Assembly: GCA_014058105.1 (NCBI GenBank)
Contig: JACGCM010001511.1
Location: 1,364,001 to 1,428,000, forward strand
Source of the DNA: Kingdonia uniflora
Taxonomy: Eukaryota > Streptophyta > Magnoliopsida > Ranunculales > Circaeasteraceae
Length of the DNA stretch: 64,000 nt
Direction of reading: 5' to 3'
Part shown: one piece after another, positions 43,961 to 55,082 of the stretch
How the letters are laid out: each line of letters starts with the position of its first letter
Position numbering within the stretch: position 1 is the stretch's first letter
Translations under genes and position numbers: made by a program
The notes under the pieces: generated by a model
The model's input: only the letters and a program-made list of their open reading frames with translations
Database searches by the model: none
Told to the model about the DNA's origin: nothing

Positions 43961-46900
43961 AGGATCATCTCACATGCTGCTACGTGCCCCTCTACCAGGA
44001 CGGTCGTTGCTGGTTTTGCGAGGGCTCTGTAAGGGAGCATGTCTTCTGGTGGGATTGGTCGTTTGATGTATTGAGTGTAACGCCCTTTGCGAAACCATGT
44101 CTCAGTCATCTTGCTTAAATCGTAACATTCTTCAGTTTCATGGTTGTGAACTTTGTGGTGAGCGCAATATGGTCGTCCGGGTCGGCCAACCTTTGGGCGT
44201 GGCTTCCTATAGTCTGGGTCTTTCTTAGTAATGACAAGGAGGTTTGCTCTTGTAATATTAAGTTTACTGGGAGAGTAGCGTTCCAGCGCGCGGCTTTTGG
44301 TTTTCCTTCACAGAGGGGGGGCTCAGCTTTACTTTGAGGGTCTTTATTTACTCTCCTTTTGTTCCTACATTCGTCAAACTTGTGCTGACTGTCGTGTGCG
44401 TCCCTCGGATGTTTAGACGTTTTTGGACGCGCAATAGGCAACGGGGCAGAAGCGATACTGAGAAGGCAGCTGTCTGAGAAGCAGATGAGCGGTTGTCCGC
44501 GGTTGTCCGCTTCCACGTTCTGGTACTTTTGCATTTTTTCATACAGACTATCAAGTGTTTCAGGGCTCTTCATGTGCAAGGCTTTGCGGAGCTCGCCTAG
44601 CTTCGAGCCGGGTGGGCAGGCGGCCATGAATGTTAGGCAAGCTGTCTGAGCGTCTACCCGCACGATGAGGGTTAACTCGTTCTTGAACCTCGTCAAGAAA
44701 GGAATCGATAGTTGCCCCCACTTGTTGCTTTCGAGAAAACAGCTCTGTTAATTGCTTCTTGGATTGCTAGTTATGTAGGTACTTTTCTACGAACACCAAA
44801 GAGAGTTGCTCAAACGTGGATATGGAGTTGGGCTTGAGGCTTTGAAACCAAGCGAGTCCCCGTCTGACAAGGTCGAGGGGAACAGACGACACATGGGCTC
44901 GTCTGTTTGGTCTTGTAAGTCAATGTTATACTAGAATTTTGAGATATGTTGGCTTGGGTCTTGGCTTCCGGTGAAGGCCTCTATCTTCGACCGGGAATAA
45001 CTTTGCCCCGGGAAATAGTTCTCGATGGCTTATGTGAATGGTGTGTTATGTATCCTGCGTAGAGTCTCCTTGGTTAACCGCTTGGTCGGGTCATTGTTTT
45101 GCATACTTCTTATTAACGTTTCTACGGAGGCGGCCGTTAACGGTAGGTGGTCGCCCCTGCCTATGTCCCTTCTTGGCCCGCGTCCTCCTCGGATTAACGA
45201 CTCATCGTAGTAATTGTCCTCGTTTGGCTCGTATGGATGTTCATATTAAGGCGTTTCCGCTCATGAAATCGGTCGTTGTAGGCAAGGTTCCGCTCTTGGT
45301 ATTGCCTGTAGCCATACCCGGGTGGGTAGGATGGGTCGTCGGGGTTGTATTGTTGATGCTACTGAGGGAGGTTTGCGTAGTCGTTAGCGTACGAAGCCCC
45401 TGAATGTGTCGCGGGGGAACGCATACCGTGGTACTGCGGGGCTTAACGGCCAGGCGATGGGGGGCCGGTGTGGCTAAGTTGGTGTGTTGGTCGTTGTCTG
45501 TCTACCTGCTGTAGAGGGGGCCTTGGCGGTAGAGGTCGTTGGATAACTGGAGGCATTACTGTCCCCCGAGGCATTGGGTACGGGTTGTAGACTTGCGTGT
45601 AGAGTTGGCAAAGTGACCCGCCAACCTGACCCGACCCAACCCGGTTTTCAGGGGGTTTGGGCTTAAATTTAATGGGTCGCGGGTCATTTGACCCGAACCC
45701 ACCTAACCCATTTAATAAATAGGTTGGGTTAGGGTTTACCCTAAGCATTTCGGGTTGACCTGTAGCCCGTTTAAATTAGATTTGGGTTAATTGTAAATAT
45801 ATGGCTTTTATGTCTAGTTTATGGTACCCTTTGAAGTTTGAAGTTTGAAACATAACCTAGAGGCTCACTCCTCACTCCTCAGTCGCAACTATGTTTTATC
45901 TTATCTCTGACTCTCTCGAAGGATTCTGGTCACTCCTCAGCCGCAACTGCGTTTTATCTTCTCTTTGACTTTCTCGAAGGATTCTGGTTTCTCAGTTTCT
46001 CAGCTTTGGTTTATCAGATTTGGTTTCTCAACTTTGGTTTATCAGATTTGGTTTCTCAGCTTTGGTTTCTCAATTCCATCTTGATTTGTTTTGATTTCTA
46101 TAAGGTTTTCGTTAGATTAACTGGGATACATATAAATGAAAATCCTGTTATCAATTGAGGCGGTTTAGTTAGGTTGATGCACGGCCATTGATTCCTCGAT
46201 GTATAATACTGGGGTTACCCATTGATGTTGACTTAATACATAGGTTTTATCTCCACAAATCATTGATCAAAAAAATTTTACTTGACTAACGTAGTACCAA
46301 ACTCCAACTTCACACTATTAGAGGGAAATGCAACAAAATAGGAGCATAATGTTAATAATGTCTTGAACAGCATATACGATGACTACGATAAGCCTTATTT
46401 TGTGTCAAACTATCTAGTCTATCCATTCTTCACCAAAAAAGGAGAGTGGCAGATCATTTTTCAATGTGCATATATCATTGATCAACATTATTAGTTACAG
46501 GTTCCTCCCATCGTGAAATATACCAACATGTTTAACTGTTAGAAGATATATAACTCGGTAATCAGTGTTTTGAATGTTGTTTTGAATGTTATTCTGCTAT
46601 TTTGAATACTGATATTTTAAAAAGGTTGACCCAAACCTGACCCGTTTAGTTAAACAGGTCGGGCCAGGTTGACCTGTTTAAATCAGAGTCGAGTTTGGGT
46701 TTGCATTTCTAACCAGTTTAGTTAAACAGGTCGGGTTTGGGTATGCATATTTGACCCACAAACCCATTATGACCCGACCCAACCCGACCCGTTTGCCACC
46801 TCTACTTGTATGGGCTGGTGCTCGTATACCGGCCCGTATACTGATGGCAGACGGGTATGAGTATTATTGTTTCCGTCGGGGGCCACGTCATGGAGAGTAA

Positions 46901-47140
46901 AGTTGCCGACAGAGACGGCCGGCGCGGGGCCGCCAGCTCGCGTTTGATATCTAGCAATGAGGGTTTCCCTTATCTTATCGTTTGCCACTTGTAGCTGGCG
47001 GATCTGGTCCTCCTTTGTTAACATTTGTTCTTGCAACTGTAAGAGCGCATGAGTGCAGCTCGCATTTCTGCCATAGCTTGATCCTGGTTCTGGTTTCGCG
47101 TATAAACCACCATCTTCACGCGGCTTTGATAGAGTTTGCA
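43961..47140 (-). pseudogene. gag of the Tat-type element, split by an hAT element
   Basis: The main capsid piece at 44115-44696 has DAQTACLTFMAACPPG, ESLYEKMQKY-like sequence and a basic tail. The N-terminal piece is split: 46813-47140 (with QLQEQMLTKEDQIRQLQV, a coiled stretch) and 45443-45599 (with QVYNPYPMPRG). The hAT element at 45600-46804 lies between them. Stops near 44700-45000 break the middle. Confidence 0.75.
45600..46804. mobile_element. hAT-type non-autonomous element in the Tat gag
   Basis: 1,205 bp beginning TAGAGTTGGCAAAGTGACCC and ending ACCCGTTTGCCACCTCTA, with inverted termini rich in GACCCGACCCAACCC. The flanks CTTGCGTG (45592-45599) and CTTGTATG (46805-46812) are an 8-bp duplication with two differences. 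Removing it would bring two gag frames into register. No transposase is encoded; the interior has CT-rich stretches (46000-46090). Confidence 0.85.
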
Positions 47141-47150
47141 GTCGCATGAA

Positions 47151-47164
47151 CGCAGATGGTGCCA
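47151..47164 (-). other. Primer-binding-like site of the Tat-type element
   Basis: TGGCACCATCTGCG on the minus strand, two bases after the 5' LTR end CTACA. It resembles the TGGCGCCRTCTGYGG sequence at this position in Tat elements. Confidence 0.7.
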
Positions 47165-47166
47165 AT

Positions 47167-47703
47167 TGTAGTCTCTGGGATTTTCTCAGGGACAACAATG
47201 AGTGATTAGTAGTTTTGGGCTTGATACGTCTCACCGGATGAGGGCACCACTCGACTCTCTTCGGGTCTCTTTCTTATCTTCCTTTGGAACTGCTAGGGCT
47301 TCGTTGATGGAGGAGAAAGTTCTCGAGAAAAGGGTCTCTTCTAAGCTTACCTTTTCTCCCTCTTTATAGGGGGAACTTCTGACCTAGGAGTGCCCAGGCT
47401 CACGTGAGGTGTGCAATTCCTAAGATACCCCTCCGGGATCTTAGGCTTTGCTTTTCCACGTGGGCAGGGCTATTACAGTTTGATGCTATAAACTGATCTT
47501 GTCATGACTCGTGGGTCGTTAAGAGGGCTTCAACTAAGACGTGCTCGTCTTACTGTGAAGGTCGTTAAACGATCTTGGAGTCTCGTGGTTTCATCTTGAC
47601 TAATAGGCCGTTAGGAGAGCTTCCCCTAAGACGTGCTCGTCTGGTGGTGGGGAGGTCGTTCAACGACCTGCAAGCTCATGGTTAGCGGGAGCGTGCTCCT
47701 ACA
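47167..47703 (-). repeat. 5' LTR of the Tat-type element
   Basis: 537 bp with perfect inverted termini TGTAG and CTACA. Inside, an ACTAAGACGTGCTCGTCT-like segment occurs twice (47527-47553 and 47616-47642), giving an internal repeat of about 89 bp. The outer flank is ATCAC (47704-47708); its partner was lost with the 3' end. Confidence 0.8.
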
Positions 47704-48270
47704 ATCACCCACCTCAGGAGGAAGGCATTCATTTGTTGCCAAATTCCCTAAGTTATCAAATGCCTTATCTTCTTCTTCTTTATCCCTGCATCTCCCTTCC
47801 CCAAAATTTCTCCAAGCAATAGATTTTCATCCTTCTTCTCAACAAGAGGTTTCAAAGCCTGATACATAATTCGACACTCCGAGAGTCCTACACTTTTGCA
47901 AAGATTATAAACCTTAGGAATTTTGGTTGCTTGAACTTCTTGCCAAAAATCATATCCATCACCTTAAAATCTCACTTGGAAGGGAGGACAAATCAACATC
48001 AATAAGACACTAGCAAAATATCCAAATTCCTATCCAAAGTACATTGATCAACTTGGACAGGGATCTCTATTGCTTGCCCAATCGTCAACAAGATTTCTCC
48101 TTCCCATAATTCATTTCCCAACACCACCACCAAATAGCGCGCAAGTCTTCCTCGATCCCAAATTTGATCAGAAAACACCCTTTCTGGCCCTCTCCAATAA
48201 CAGTCATCCGCTGCCCAATTACAACGCCAATACTTTAATATGAATCGTAAAGCTATCCATCAAATAGGAC
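47704..48270 (-). pseudogene. LINE ORF1 remnant (RNA-binding and zinc-knuckle region), minus strand
   Basis: On the minus strand this reads a phrase like LTIGQAIEIPVQVDQCTLD, followed by ATKIPKVYNLCKSVGLSEC, where the CKSVG...C pattern is a decayed zinc knuckle of plant LINE ORF1. The other half is beyond the Tat element at 39440-40125. Confidence 0.6.
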
Positions 48271-48603
48271 ATTCAATATGAAGATAGAATGCAGCATAAA
48301 AGCTTCAAATTACCAAATAATTTGCCCTATGATTTGCAACGCATCCGTAGCAGAGGGAGCAGAAAAAAAGAACATGGAGCTCTTGCTGGTATGGTTCGTA
48401 ATGTAACAATATTAACATTCATCATACAATTTCATCATTTTCTTTGGTCCTAGAAATCTACATGTATGTCAACCAGATTGTGTCAAAAGAAATTCCCACG
48501 TACGAACTTTGCACATTTGCAAGTCACGTTACAGTAAGTATCACCAGAAAACGTAAAACCTTAAGATCGAGTTCAAGAGTAAAACCTATGTATATTTATC
48601 CCC

Positions 48604-49051
48604 ATAGTTTAATAACCTCTCTATATTAATAAAAAAGTGTTGCTCCCAACTTCATACGAAAGGACAAGTTAATAGCCTCTCTAAGTTTTTATTTAATATA
48701 TTTTTTGATTACCTAATACAGTACAAAATATTTGACATATTATTTTAATGTATTTTTATATAAATATAATAATGAAAGAGGCATTATATACAAAAATTCT
48801 ATAAGTTTTTATATAATATTCTTCTCGTAGATTCTAAGAGAAGAATTTACAAATCTTATCTCTCTTACACATCTCTCCCCAAAGATCCCATATCTCTGTT
48901 TTGCCTCTTCCTCGAGAAATATTCTTTCCGTTGGTAATTAATATGAAGGCAAACCGATGAAAAAATTTATGAGTCCAAGTTTTATATTAATAATATCTTT
49001 ATATAATAACGTAAAGGTGGTCCCATCGGTATTAATATCGAGGATTTACTG
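48604..49051. mobile_element. Possible AT-rich MITE
   Basis: The left end reads CATAGTTTAATAACCTCTCTATATTAAT. Read inward from the right, the end is CAGTAAATCCTCGATATTAATACC. These resemble each other and a common plant MITE end with CCTCTATATTAAT. No clear duplication was seen. Confidence 0.45.
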
Positions 49052-49230
49052 TAATAAGCAATGCATCGCTGTGATTTGTTAACAGTGTCCATATTGGTGA
49101 ATCTATGCATATTAGAGGCTCACTTACAAATAAATACAAGTATAAAATAAGTAAGTAATAACAATTCAGCAAACCAAATAGACTCAAACAATAAAGCTAA
49201 TGTCTAAAAACTTTACCAATTAACTCTTAC

Positions 49231-49395
49231 TATGTGTTGGTGACCAATGTATGGCATTGACAGGTTTTGTGTGGCTATTCAGAACCAGAGAAAGCTTTTC
49301 TGGAATTCTTCCTATCTGTGCAAAGCCCTTTGCTTGAGACCTCAGAGATGACAGAATATCAAGCCGGATATCAGATTCCGAGATACTCCCTATCA
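49231..49395 (-). CDS. WDR25: WDR25-like WD40 protein, second coding exon
   Basis: 165 nt. The acceptor is excellent: a long pyrimidine run, then TTACAG. The donor is GTAAGA. Read in the phase set by exon 1 it codes IGSISESDIRLDILSSLRS, then IPEKLSLVLNSHTKPVNAIHWSPTH, the N-terminal edge of the WD40 propeller (a His-containing strand before the first WD-type repeat). The phase leaves one base for exon 3, which fits. This agreement of phase, splice sites and family sequence across 12 kb is strong evidence that 36590-37074, this exon and 51741-52032 belong to one gene. Confidence 0.85.
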
Positions 49396-50131
49396 CTGTA
49401 AGGAAAAAGAAAAAAAAATGTCAGGCAATAAACATGGACCACTTTTAATGACAGTGCTATAAACTTAATGTCAAGCCTAAAAAGGGGAGTCTAAATTATG
49501 GTGATAGAAAATAGCCTTGGTTATGTGAGAACATGCTAGTATCACTAACAACAAAATATATTCTAAAAGTACTAAATATAGTGCAAGAATTTACGAAAAG
49601 GGATATTCTAGGTCGTATATTGGTAATGATTCCTGAATCCCGAGAATGTGCATGCTAAGAACTTTTTTTCATCCATAAGCGAGGGAATGTTGCTGATAAT
49701 GTTCATGATTTCTCATGAGTTATTCAAGAACTAAAATTAAGAGGATATCTCTAGAATTTTTGTGTGTGATTATTATGAGAAAAGACATAAGAAAAAGTGT
49801 AATGGGAAGTGATAATCGACATTCTAGAAAAAAGGTTTTCGTAAAGGATTATTGACTAAAATGGTACATATTTCCACCCACAAACTAAGTATTTTATCTT
49901 GTTAACGGGATTCCTAGCAGGCCTTTTAAAAGGGACAAAAGGAACTTGATCTTTGTTTACCATACTCATCAGTTTTGTTATATATATTTTTAGTTCTTTA
50001 TCTTCTAACAAGTACAATGACAGATTGTTTTGATAAGCATAAGGTTCTAGATGCAAGTTATTGTATCATGTGTAAAAGAGACGTGAAAGCACGCCACTTT
50101 TTTCTCTTTCACTTGAGAAATTTACAATGAC

Positions 50132-50345
50132 TTTTTTTTTCTTTTTTTGGAAGGCAAGCTGGGGACAAACCCCCTTGAGATAGCAAACAGAAAGAAGTAA
50201 TTACAAAGTGGGGACAACTAAAAACCCTTACAAACAGGGGTTGATAGAGCCTGAACACCAAAGAAAGACAGAATATACAGACAGGAAAGAAACACTACCC
50301 TACCTAACCAGCCTACATTAAGCAGCTCTAAAGTACACTTTCCCT
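50132..50345 (-). mobile_element. 5'-truncated LINE 3' end
   Basis: On the minus strand the sequence ends GTCCCCAGCTTGCCTTCC followed by a 17-base A-rich tail (plus-strand T run 50132-50148). This matches the end of the LINE at 203-7474 (CCCCAGTTTGCCTGCC plus A's). The 5' limit is approximate. Confidence 0.6.
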
Positions 50346-51055
50346 AGTGCATCTTCAGAGTTAATCTTCTGTGAATGACTTGATAGTCTTGTGTGATACT
50401 GATAGTGATTCTTAAAAGGCCTACATGCTTTTCATTGGGATCTCTAACTTAGAACGGATGAATTACACAAGTGTTGTTGGGGGGGAAATGTGTGGAACCT
50501 CCAAATACTTAACCGGGACTTCTTTTGCTTCCATCAAGTTTAGGTGGGAGGAACTGACTTCCCCAGCTCAAAAATCACCTCTATGACTTTATCATGAAGA
50601 TTGCGACTTTGTCTTTATGCAAAGGAGGCTACAGTTTATTAATTTCATTCAAACAACCTCTAAAACGTATTTGCGTAGGACATCCATTCTTAAATGGAGT
50701 AATCACTGCCTAAGGGGTAACTCCAGCTAGAAAAGTTTTCACCCTGGTGTAGCACCAATCTTGAAATACTCAAATAAGGAGCTTCGAAAAATTATGGAAG
50801 GAAACCTTACTGGAGGCTAGATAGGTTCAAGATTCCTATTTGGAGCAGAAATGAAACCCTCGTTTAAGTAGTGAATAGACACTTCATAATATGAAGGTTG
50901 CTTTATGTTTTGCTGTCTACAATGTTGGCTTGAACGTCACAACACTGCAACACGTCGTGTAACTCAAGAGTCTAAGCCGTCAGAGTTAATAATAGCCAAA
51001 AAGTTTCTGCTTCAAGGGAAAATTTGTGGTCTATCAATACCCTGTCAGATCTCCC

Positions 51056-51058
51056 TCC

Positions 51059-51095
<37 letters not shown>

Positions 51096-51100
51096 ACTGG
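51056..51100 (+). repeat. CT microsatellite
   Basis: An almost pure run of CT dinucleotides, with a few TTT interruptions, inside intron 1. Confidence 0.9.
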
Positions 51101-51119
51101 GTCAGATAAATTCTCTCTT

Positions 51120-51280
51120 TTTATTTATTATTTTCTTTGAAAGGCAAGCCGGTTTTATATAGGGATCCGTAACCCTGAGTTTCCAACCCCATGGGGTTTC
51201 GAACCCACGACTCCTCTCTTTTTATTTAACTTCTATTTTATGTACATTTAAGCCCACTTAATCCAGAAATTATTTTTAAG
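51120..51280 (-). mobile_element. SINE-like tRNA-derived sequence
   Basis: On the minus strand it has an A-box-like TGGATTAAGTGGG (51253-51265), a B-box GGGTTCGAAACCCC (51193-51206) 47 bases on, and an end CCGGCTTGCCTTTC followed by an A/T-rich tail. The end resembles the LINE 3' ends at 50132 and 7459. It is not a tRNA gene, because no cloverleaf can be drawn. Limits are approximate. Confidence 0.45.
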
Positions 51281-51740
51281 ATCTGAGGGAATAAAATTAT
51301 GTTAGTTAATATTTGACTCAAATTAGGAGTTTTAGAAGGATTTTAATGAGAAACTTTTGAAAAAATAAAAAATTGGTTCAAAGTTAAAACCAATTTAGAG
51401 GCTACCCTTTTCTTTTTGTATTGTGAAGTTTGATAAATAAAAGAGTTGTTCTTCAATTATTGAGTGAATAAAAGAGGGTTTAATCCCTTAAATTTGATCT
51501 CCTTCTCATTCTGCGGAGTTATATGCATCGCATCCAAGATGTGAGAATCATATTGATAATGGAAAATTTCTCAGCTGAAGGAAATGTGGGAACATAGGGT
51601 TCCTTCACAATCATGGATCCAACAGCACAACATAAAGCATATAATTTTTAAAAGTGCATCATAAAAAAGGACAAAGAACGAAACTAAAATCAGACATAAA
51701 GATGAAGGATAAATAAGATGGAGGATAAGATAAGCAAAAC

Positions 51741-52032
51741 CGGGTGACATGATAACCATGGAAGGCGGGGCAGGATCGGAAGCTGTAGAAAAAGATGCTG
51801 ATAACGTTGCTTTCTCCCTCTTCGACACATATCTACCCGGAACAAAAGCTTCTTTTTCCGGATACCTTGAGTAACAAATAGTACGCATTTGTGACGATGG
51901 AGGTTTGTTAAATCGAGGATGAGGAGGTGGGTTATCTAGTCTGAGTCTCTTAACCGGTGATTGTTCTACGAGCTTCTTCTCATCTTCATCTTCATCTGAC
52001 GCATTTCCGTAAGCACTATTTAGAAGGTCCAT
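51741..52032 (-). CDS. WDR25: WDR25-like WD40 protein, first coding exon
   Basis: Starts at ATG 52032 with MDLLNSAYGNASDEDEDE, the typical acidic N-terminus of plant WDR25-like proteins, followed by the basic SPVKRLRLDNPPPHP and the conserved FVPGRYVSKREKATL. I chose this ATG because an upstream in-frame TTG adds nothing conserved and a likely 3' splice site ends 20 bases upstream. The exon ends in phase 1 (CCC G) before GT. All three exons read without a stop, so the coding sequence seen here has stayed under selection or decayed only recently. Confidence 0.85.
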
Positions 52033-52646
52033 AGCCAAAACAACAAATCTCTCTGCATAAAAAAATAAAAAAAAATACTGAAAAATAAATTCTCTGAATA
52101 AGGTTACTAATCAAAACTATATTTGATAAGACAAAAGCGAGCGAATTAAAATCGGAACTTCATCGTCGTCACCGTCCCTAATTCATCAGCATGTAAAATA
52201 AGACATCCACGTTACCCTAAAAGATGATTTTATTTCATTTATCTATCAAATTGAAGCCCAACTGTTACCCGATTAAGAAGATATCCTCTACAGTGATTTT
52301 TCACACATAATGATTCAAGAAGAGTTGAAGAAACTTTTCTTTTCTTCTTTCTTTTTGTTCTTTTGCAATATACCTATCAAGTTCATACTACAATTATCGA
52401 AATTTGTTGCATTTTAAGCTAATTGTTATGTTTAATAAGATAAATTCAAAGCCAAATGTAGAAAACAACACAAAAATTTGGTAAAAGTATGACTCACTCA
52501 CAGTAGTGATTGTAAGCAATGGAACTCCTCCAACTCGACTTGTTTTCTTCAAGCTTCGGTTCTGAGGACTCTTGAATTTGAAGGGTTATTCTAAATTCAC
52601 TACCCTCTTTTACTTAAACACTACCGAGGAGTCCTCCTTGCATATA
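52033..52646 (-). promoter_or_regulatory. Upstream region of the WDR25-like gene with a probable 5' UTR intron acceptor
   Basis: On the minus strand a T-rich run ends TTATGCAG at 52053, 20 bases before the start codon, which looks like a 3' splice site and suggests an intron in the leader. I could not place the matching donor or a TATA box with confidence. The region ends at the Helitron-like repeat at 52647. Confidence 0.4.
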
Positions 52647-52765
52647 CTAGTAAAACCGCAACACGGTGGGGAAAGGACCGAGAGGTCTTTGATTAAGTTT
52701 TTCTAACAAGAGCTTCTCTCCCCTGGAACCAAGAAATTAGAGATACATAAGAACAAAACACACAC

Positions 52766-54990
52766 AAGCTTTCCGCCTCGAACAAAGAGAAATTCAATGC
52801 CAACCCGATCTCTCTTCTCAACATCCGTAACCAGATTGCCAACATCCAGAAAGAGCAACCTAACGAAGCCAACATCACTATTGAACAAAACTTCAAAAGC
52901 CGTCTCCATAACCTTTTAGACATAGAAGAATCCATATGGCATGAGAAACCGCGCGAAACGTGGCTCCGGGACGGCGACCGGAATACAAAATTCTTCCACC
53001 TGTCTACCCTTGGGTGCAGACGTGTTAACACCATCAGAAAGATCAAGCGCCCCGACGGCTCTTGGGGGCAGGGGAGAAAAGACATCGGTGATACCTTCAT
53101 CCAGCACTTCAGAGACCTTTTCACACCGTCACACCCCCCTATCAAAATATGAGACCTTAACATCCTCAATACCTCCATTACCGAAGAGGACAACGCATTG
53201 TTTACGAGAGACCCTAGTATGGAAGAGGTCAAAGAAGCCATTTTCTCCATGAACCTGCATAAATCACCCGGTCCGGACGGTTTCACCCCTCTTTTCTACC
53301 AGAAATCCTGGGACACGGTTAAGCATGACCTCCACCTTGCCACGATCGCTTTCTTTCAAAACGGGTACCTGTTGGGCGAATTCAACCATACCAATGTCAC
53401 CCTCATCCCCAAGCACAAACAACCGGAGAAGCCAGAGCACTTCAGACCCATTAGCCTCTGCAACGTCAAGCTTAAGATCATCACCAAGAATTTGGCCACG
53501 CGGCTCCGGCCCCTCCTCAACAAGATTATCTCCCCATCCCAGAATGCATTCATTCCTAGCGGGCAAATTTTCGACAATATTATTATGGCCCAAGAGATTC
53601 TCAAAACCTTGAAGAATAAGAAAAGAAAGCGTAACTGCATGGCCATAAAGCTCGACCTCAGTAAAACTTTCGACCGCGTGGAGTGGGATTTCATAGAGGA
53701 CACGATGCGTGCTATGGGTTTTTGTGATAAATGGTGCAACTGGGTCCACCAATGCATATCCACCACCGCGCTCTCTTTCACCTTTGACGGCTATCCTTAT
53801 GGTTTCCTGAAACCTGGGCGGGGCATTCGCCAAGGCGACCCCCTCTCCCCTTCCCTATTCCTTATTTGCTTAGAAGTCTTATCCAGAATCCTGCTCCAAA
53901 AAGAAAAAGAAGGTACTTTACATGGTATTAAGACTGCTAGAGGCAACACCCCAGTCTCTCACCTCCTTTTTGCGGATGACAGCTTTATCTTCTGCAATGC
54001 TACCCTTAGCAAAACTGACACCCTCAAGCAAGCCCTGAACACCTTCACCAAAGTGTCAGGCCAGGAGATTAATTTTGACAAATCCTGTATCCTCTTCAGC
54101 AAGAAGGGGCATCACCGTCATCATTAGATCATCCAGAAGATCCTGCGCAGCAAGAGAGATTCATCTGGGGACAAATACCTCGGGGCTCCTCTTACTTTTA
54201 ACCGTGCCAATAGCCTTAACTTCCAGAATATTATCACCAGGGTTTCTAGGCGGATTGAGGGCTGGAAAGCAAAATTTATTTCCCAAGCCGGCCGCCTTAC
54301 CCTTATTAAAGCTGTTAAGTTAGCAATTCCAACCTTCCTCATGTCCGTTTTCCCCCTCCCACGCAAAACTTGCAAACAGCTTGACTCTATGAACGCGCAT
54401 TTCCTTTGGGGGTCAAATCACGAGGGCAAACACAAGGCCCACCTTATCAAATGGAAAAATATTTGCAAACCCACTCACTCTGGGGGTCTTGGCATTCGCA
54501 CCGCTTTTAGCCATAATCAAGCTCTGATAGCCAAACTCTTCTAGCGGGTCATCAAAGAGCCAGATAAGATATAGGCTAATAACCTGAAAGCAAATTATAC
54601 CCCCAAAGACTCCGTTATGCTGGCCCTCCTCAAGCCTGCCGACTCCTGGATCAGGAAAGGTATCCTTAAAGCTTGTAACAACATATGGTCTGAGCTTCGC
54701 TGGCATATAGGAGACGGAGAAAGCGTCGACCTCTGGTTGGAACCATGGATCCCGGGTATCAGATTCGGGAGACCAGCTGGCCCCGTTCCCGCTGTCAGAG
54801 AAGTTACCAAAGTTGCAGACCTCATTTGGACCAATAGCCGAACCTGGAAAATGCACCTCATCCAATCCACCTTTCATCCTGACCTTGCCGACATTATCAT
54901 ATGTATCCTTCTCATCCTGCGAAAGACGTCCTAAGATGAACCAAGGAAAATAACGGCATCCTTACGGTCCGGTCTGTTCACAATTTTTTG
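52766..54990 (+). pseudogene. LINE ORF2: linker, reverse transcriptase, start of zinc-binding region
   Basis: The linker has WLRDGDRNTKFFHLST near 52960-53005. The reverse transcriptase frame 53198-54127 is open for 309 codons with KSPGPDGFTPLFYQ, FRPISLCNV, AIKLDLSKTFDRVEW, GIRQGDPLSPSLF and an intact active-site motif LLFADDSFIFC. After a single stop at 54125-54127 the same frame continues with SGDKYLGAPLTF and RLTLIKAVKLAIPTFLMSVF, and later WSELRWHIGDGESVDLW. Few stops separate the pieces, unlike the older LINEs in the window. Confidence 0.87.
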
Positions 54991-55082
54991 ACCGACATTT
55001 TACCTGGAGATTTTTTTGCCCTCCCTCAAACAACCCCACCCTCTATACCCTAGGAAATTTTTTGGAAACTCCAAGTCCCCTG

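Larger units (their letters stand above)
40126..47703 (-). mobile_element. Ty3 element of the Tat lineage, minus strand, 3' truncated
   Basis: On the minus strand: 5' LTR (47167-47703), primer site, gag, protease, reverse transcriptase, RNase H, a second archaeal-type RNase H, integrase. It then stops abruptly in the integrase tail, after MKKVFPQ near 40126, with LINE ORF1 sequence next. There is no 3' LTR. The second RNase H after the first marks the Tat lineage. Many stops show that it is dead. An hAT element sits in gag. Confidence 0.87.
37075..49230 (-). other. Intron 2 of the WDR25-like gene, 12.2 kb, filled with transposable elements
   Basis: Lies between the donor GTAAGA (after 49231) and the acceptor TTGCAG (before 37074), with the phases of the two exons matching. 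It holds a Mutator-like element, LINE pieces, a Tat-type Ty3 element with an hAT element inside, and a small MITE. 38491-39440 is AT-rich with nothing recognised. Confidence 0.75.
49396..51740 (-). other. Intron 1 of the WDR25-like gene
   Basis: 2.35 kb between donor GGTTTT (at 51740) and acceptor TTACAG (at 49396). It contains a LINE 3' fragment, a CT microsatellite and a SINE-like sequence; the rest is AT-rich with nothing recognised. The donor G|GTTTTG is not a strong consensus but gives the right phase. Confidence 0.7.

Noticed and set aside
49856..50056. 66-codon minus-strand frame in intron 1
   Set aside because: No similarity is evident, and it lies within an intron of a gene on the same strand without useful splice sites.
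51193..51265. tRNA gene on the minus strand
   Set aside because: A and B boxes are present, but the spacing and the sequence between them do not allow a cloverleaf and there is no acceptor stem; a SINE-like remnant fits better.
53264..53833. Long minus-strand frame of 189 codons
   Set aside because: It lies opposite the well-supported reverse transcriptase at 53198-54127 and has no recognisable motif; it is a shadow of that coding sequence.
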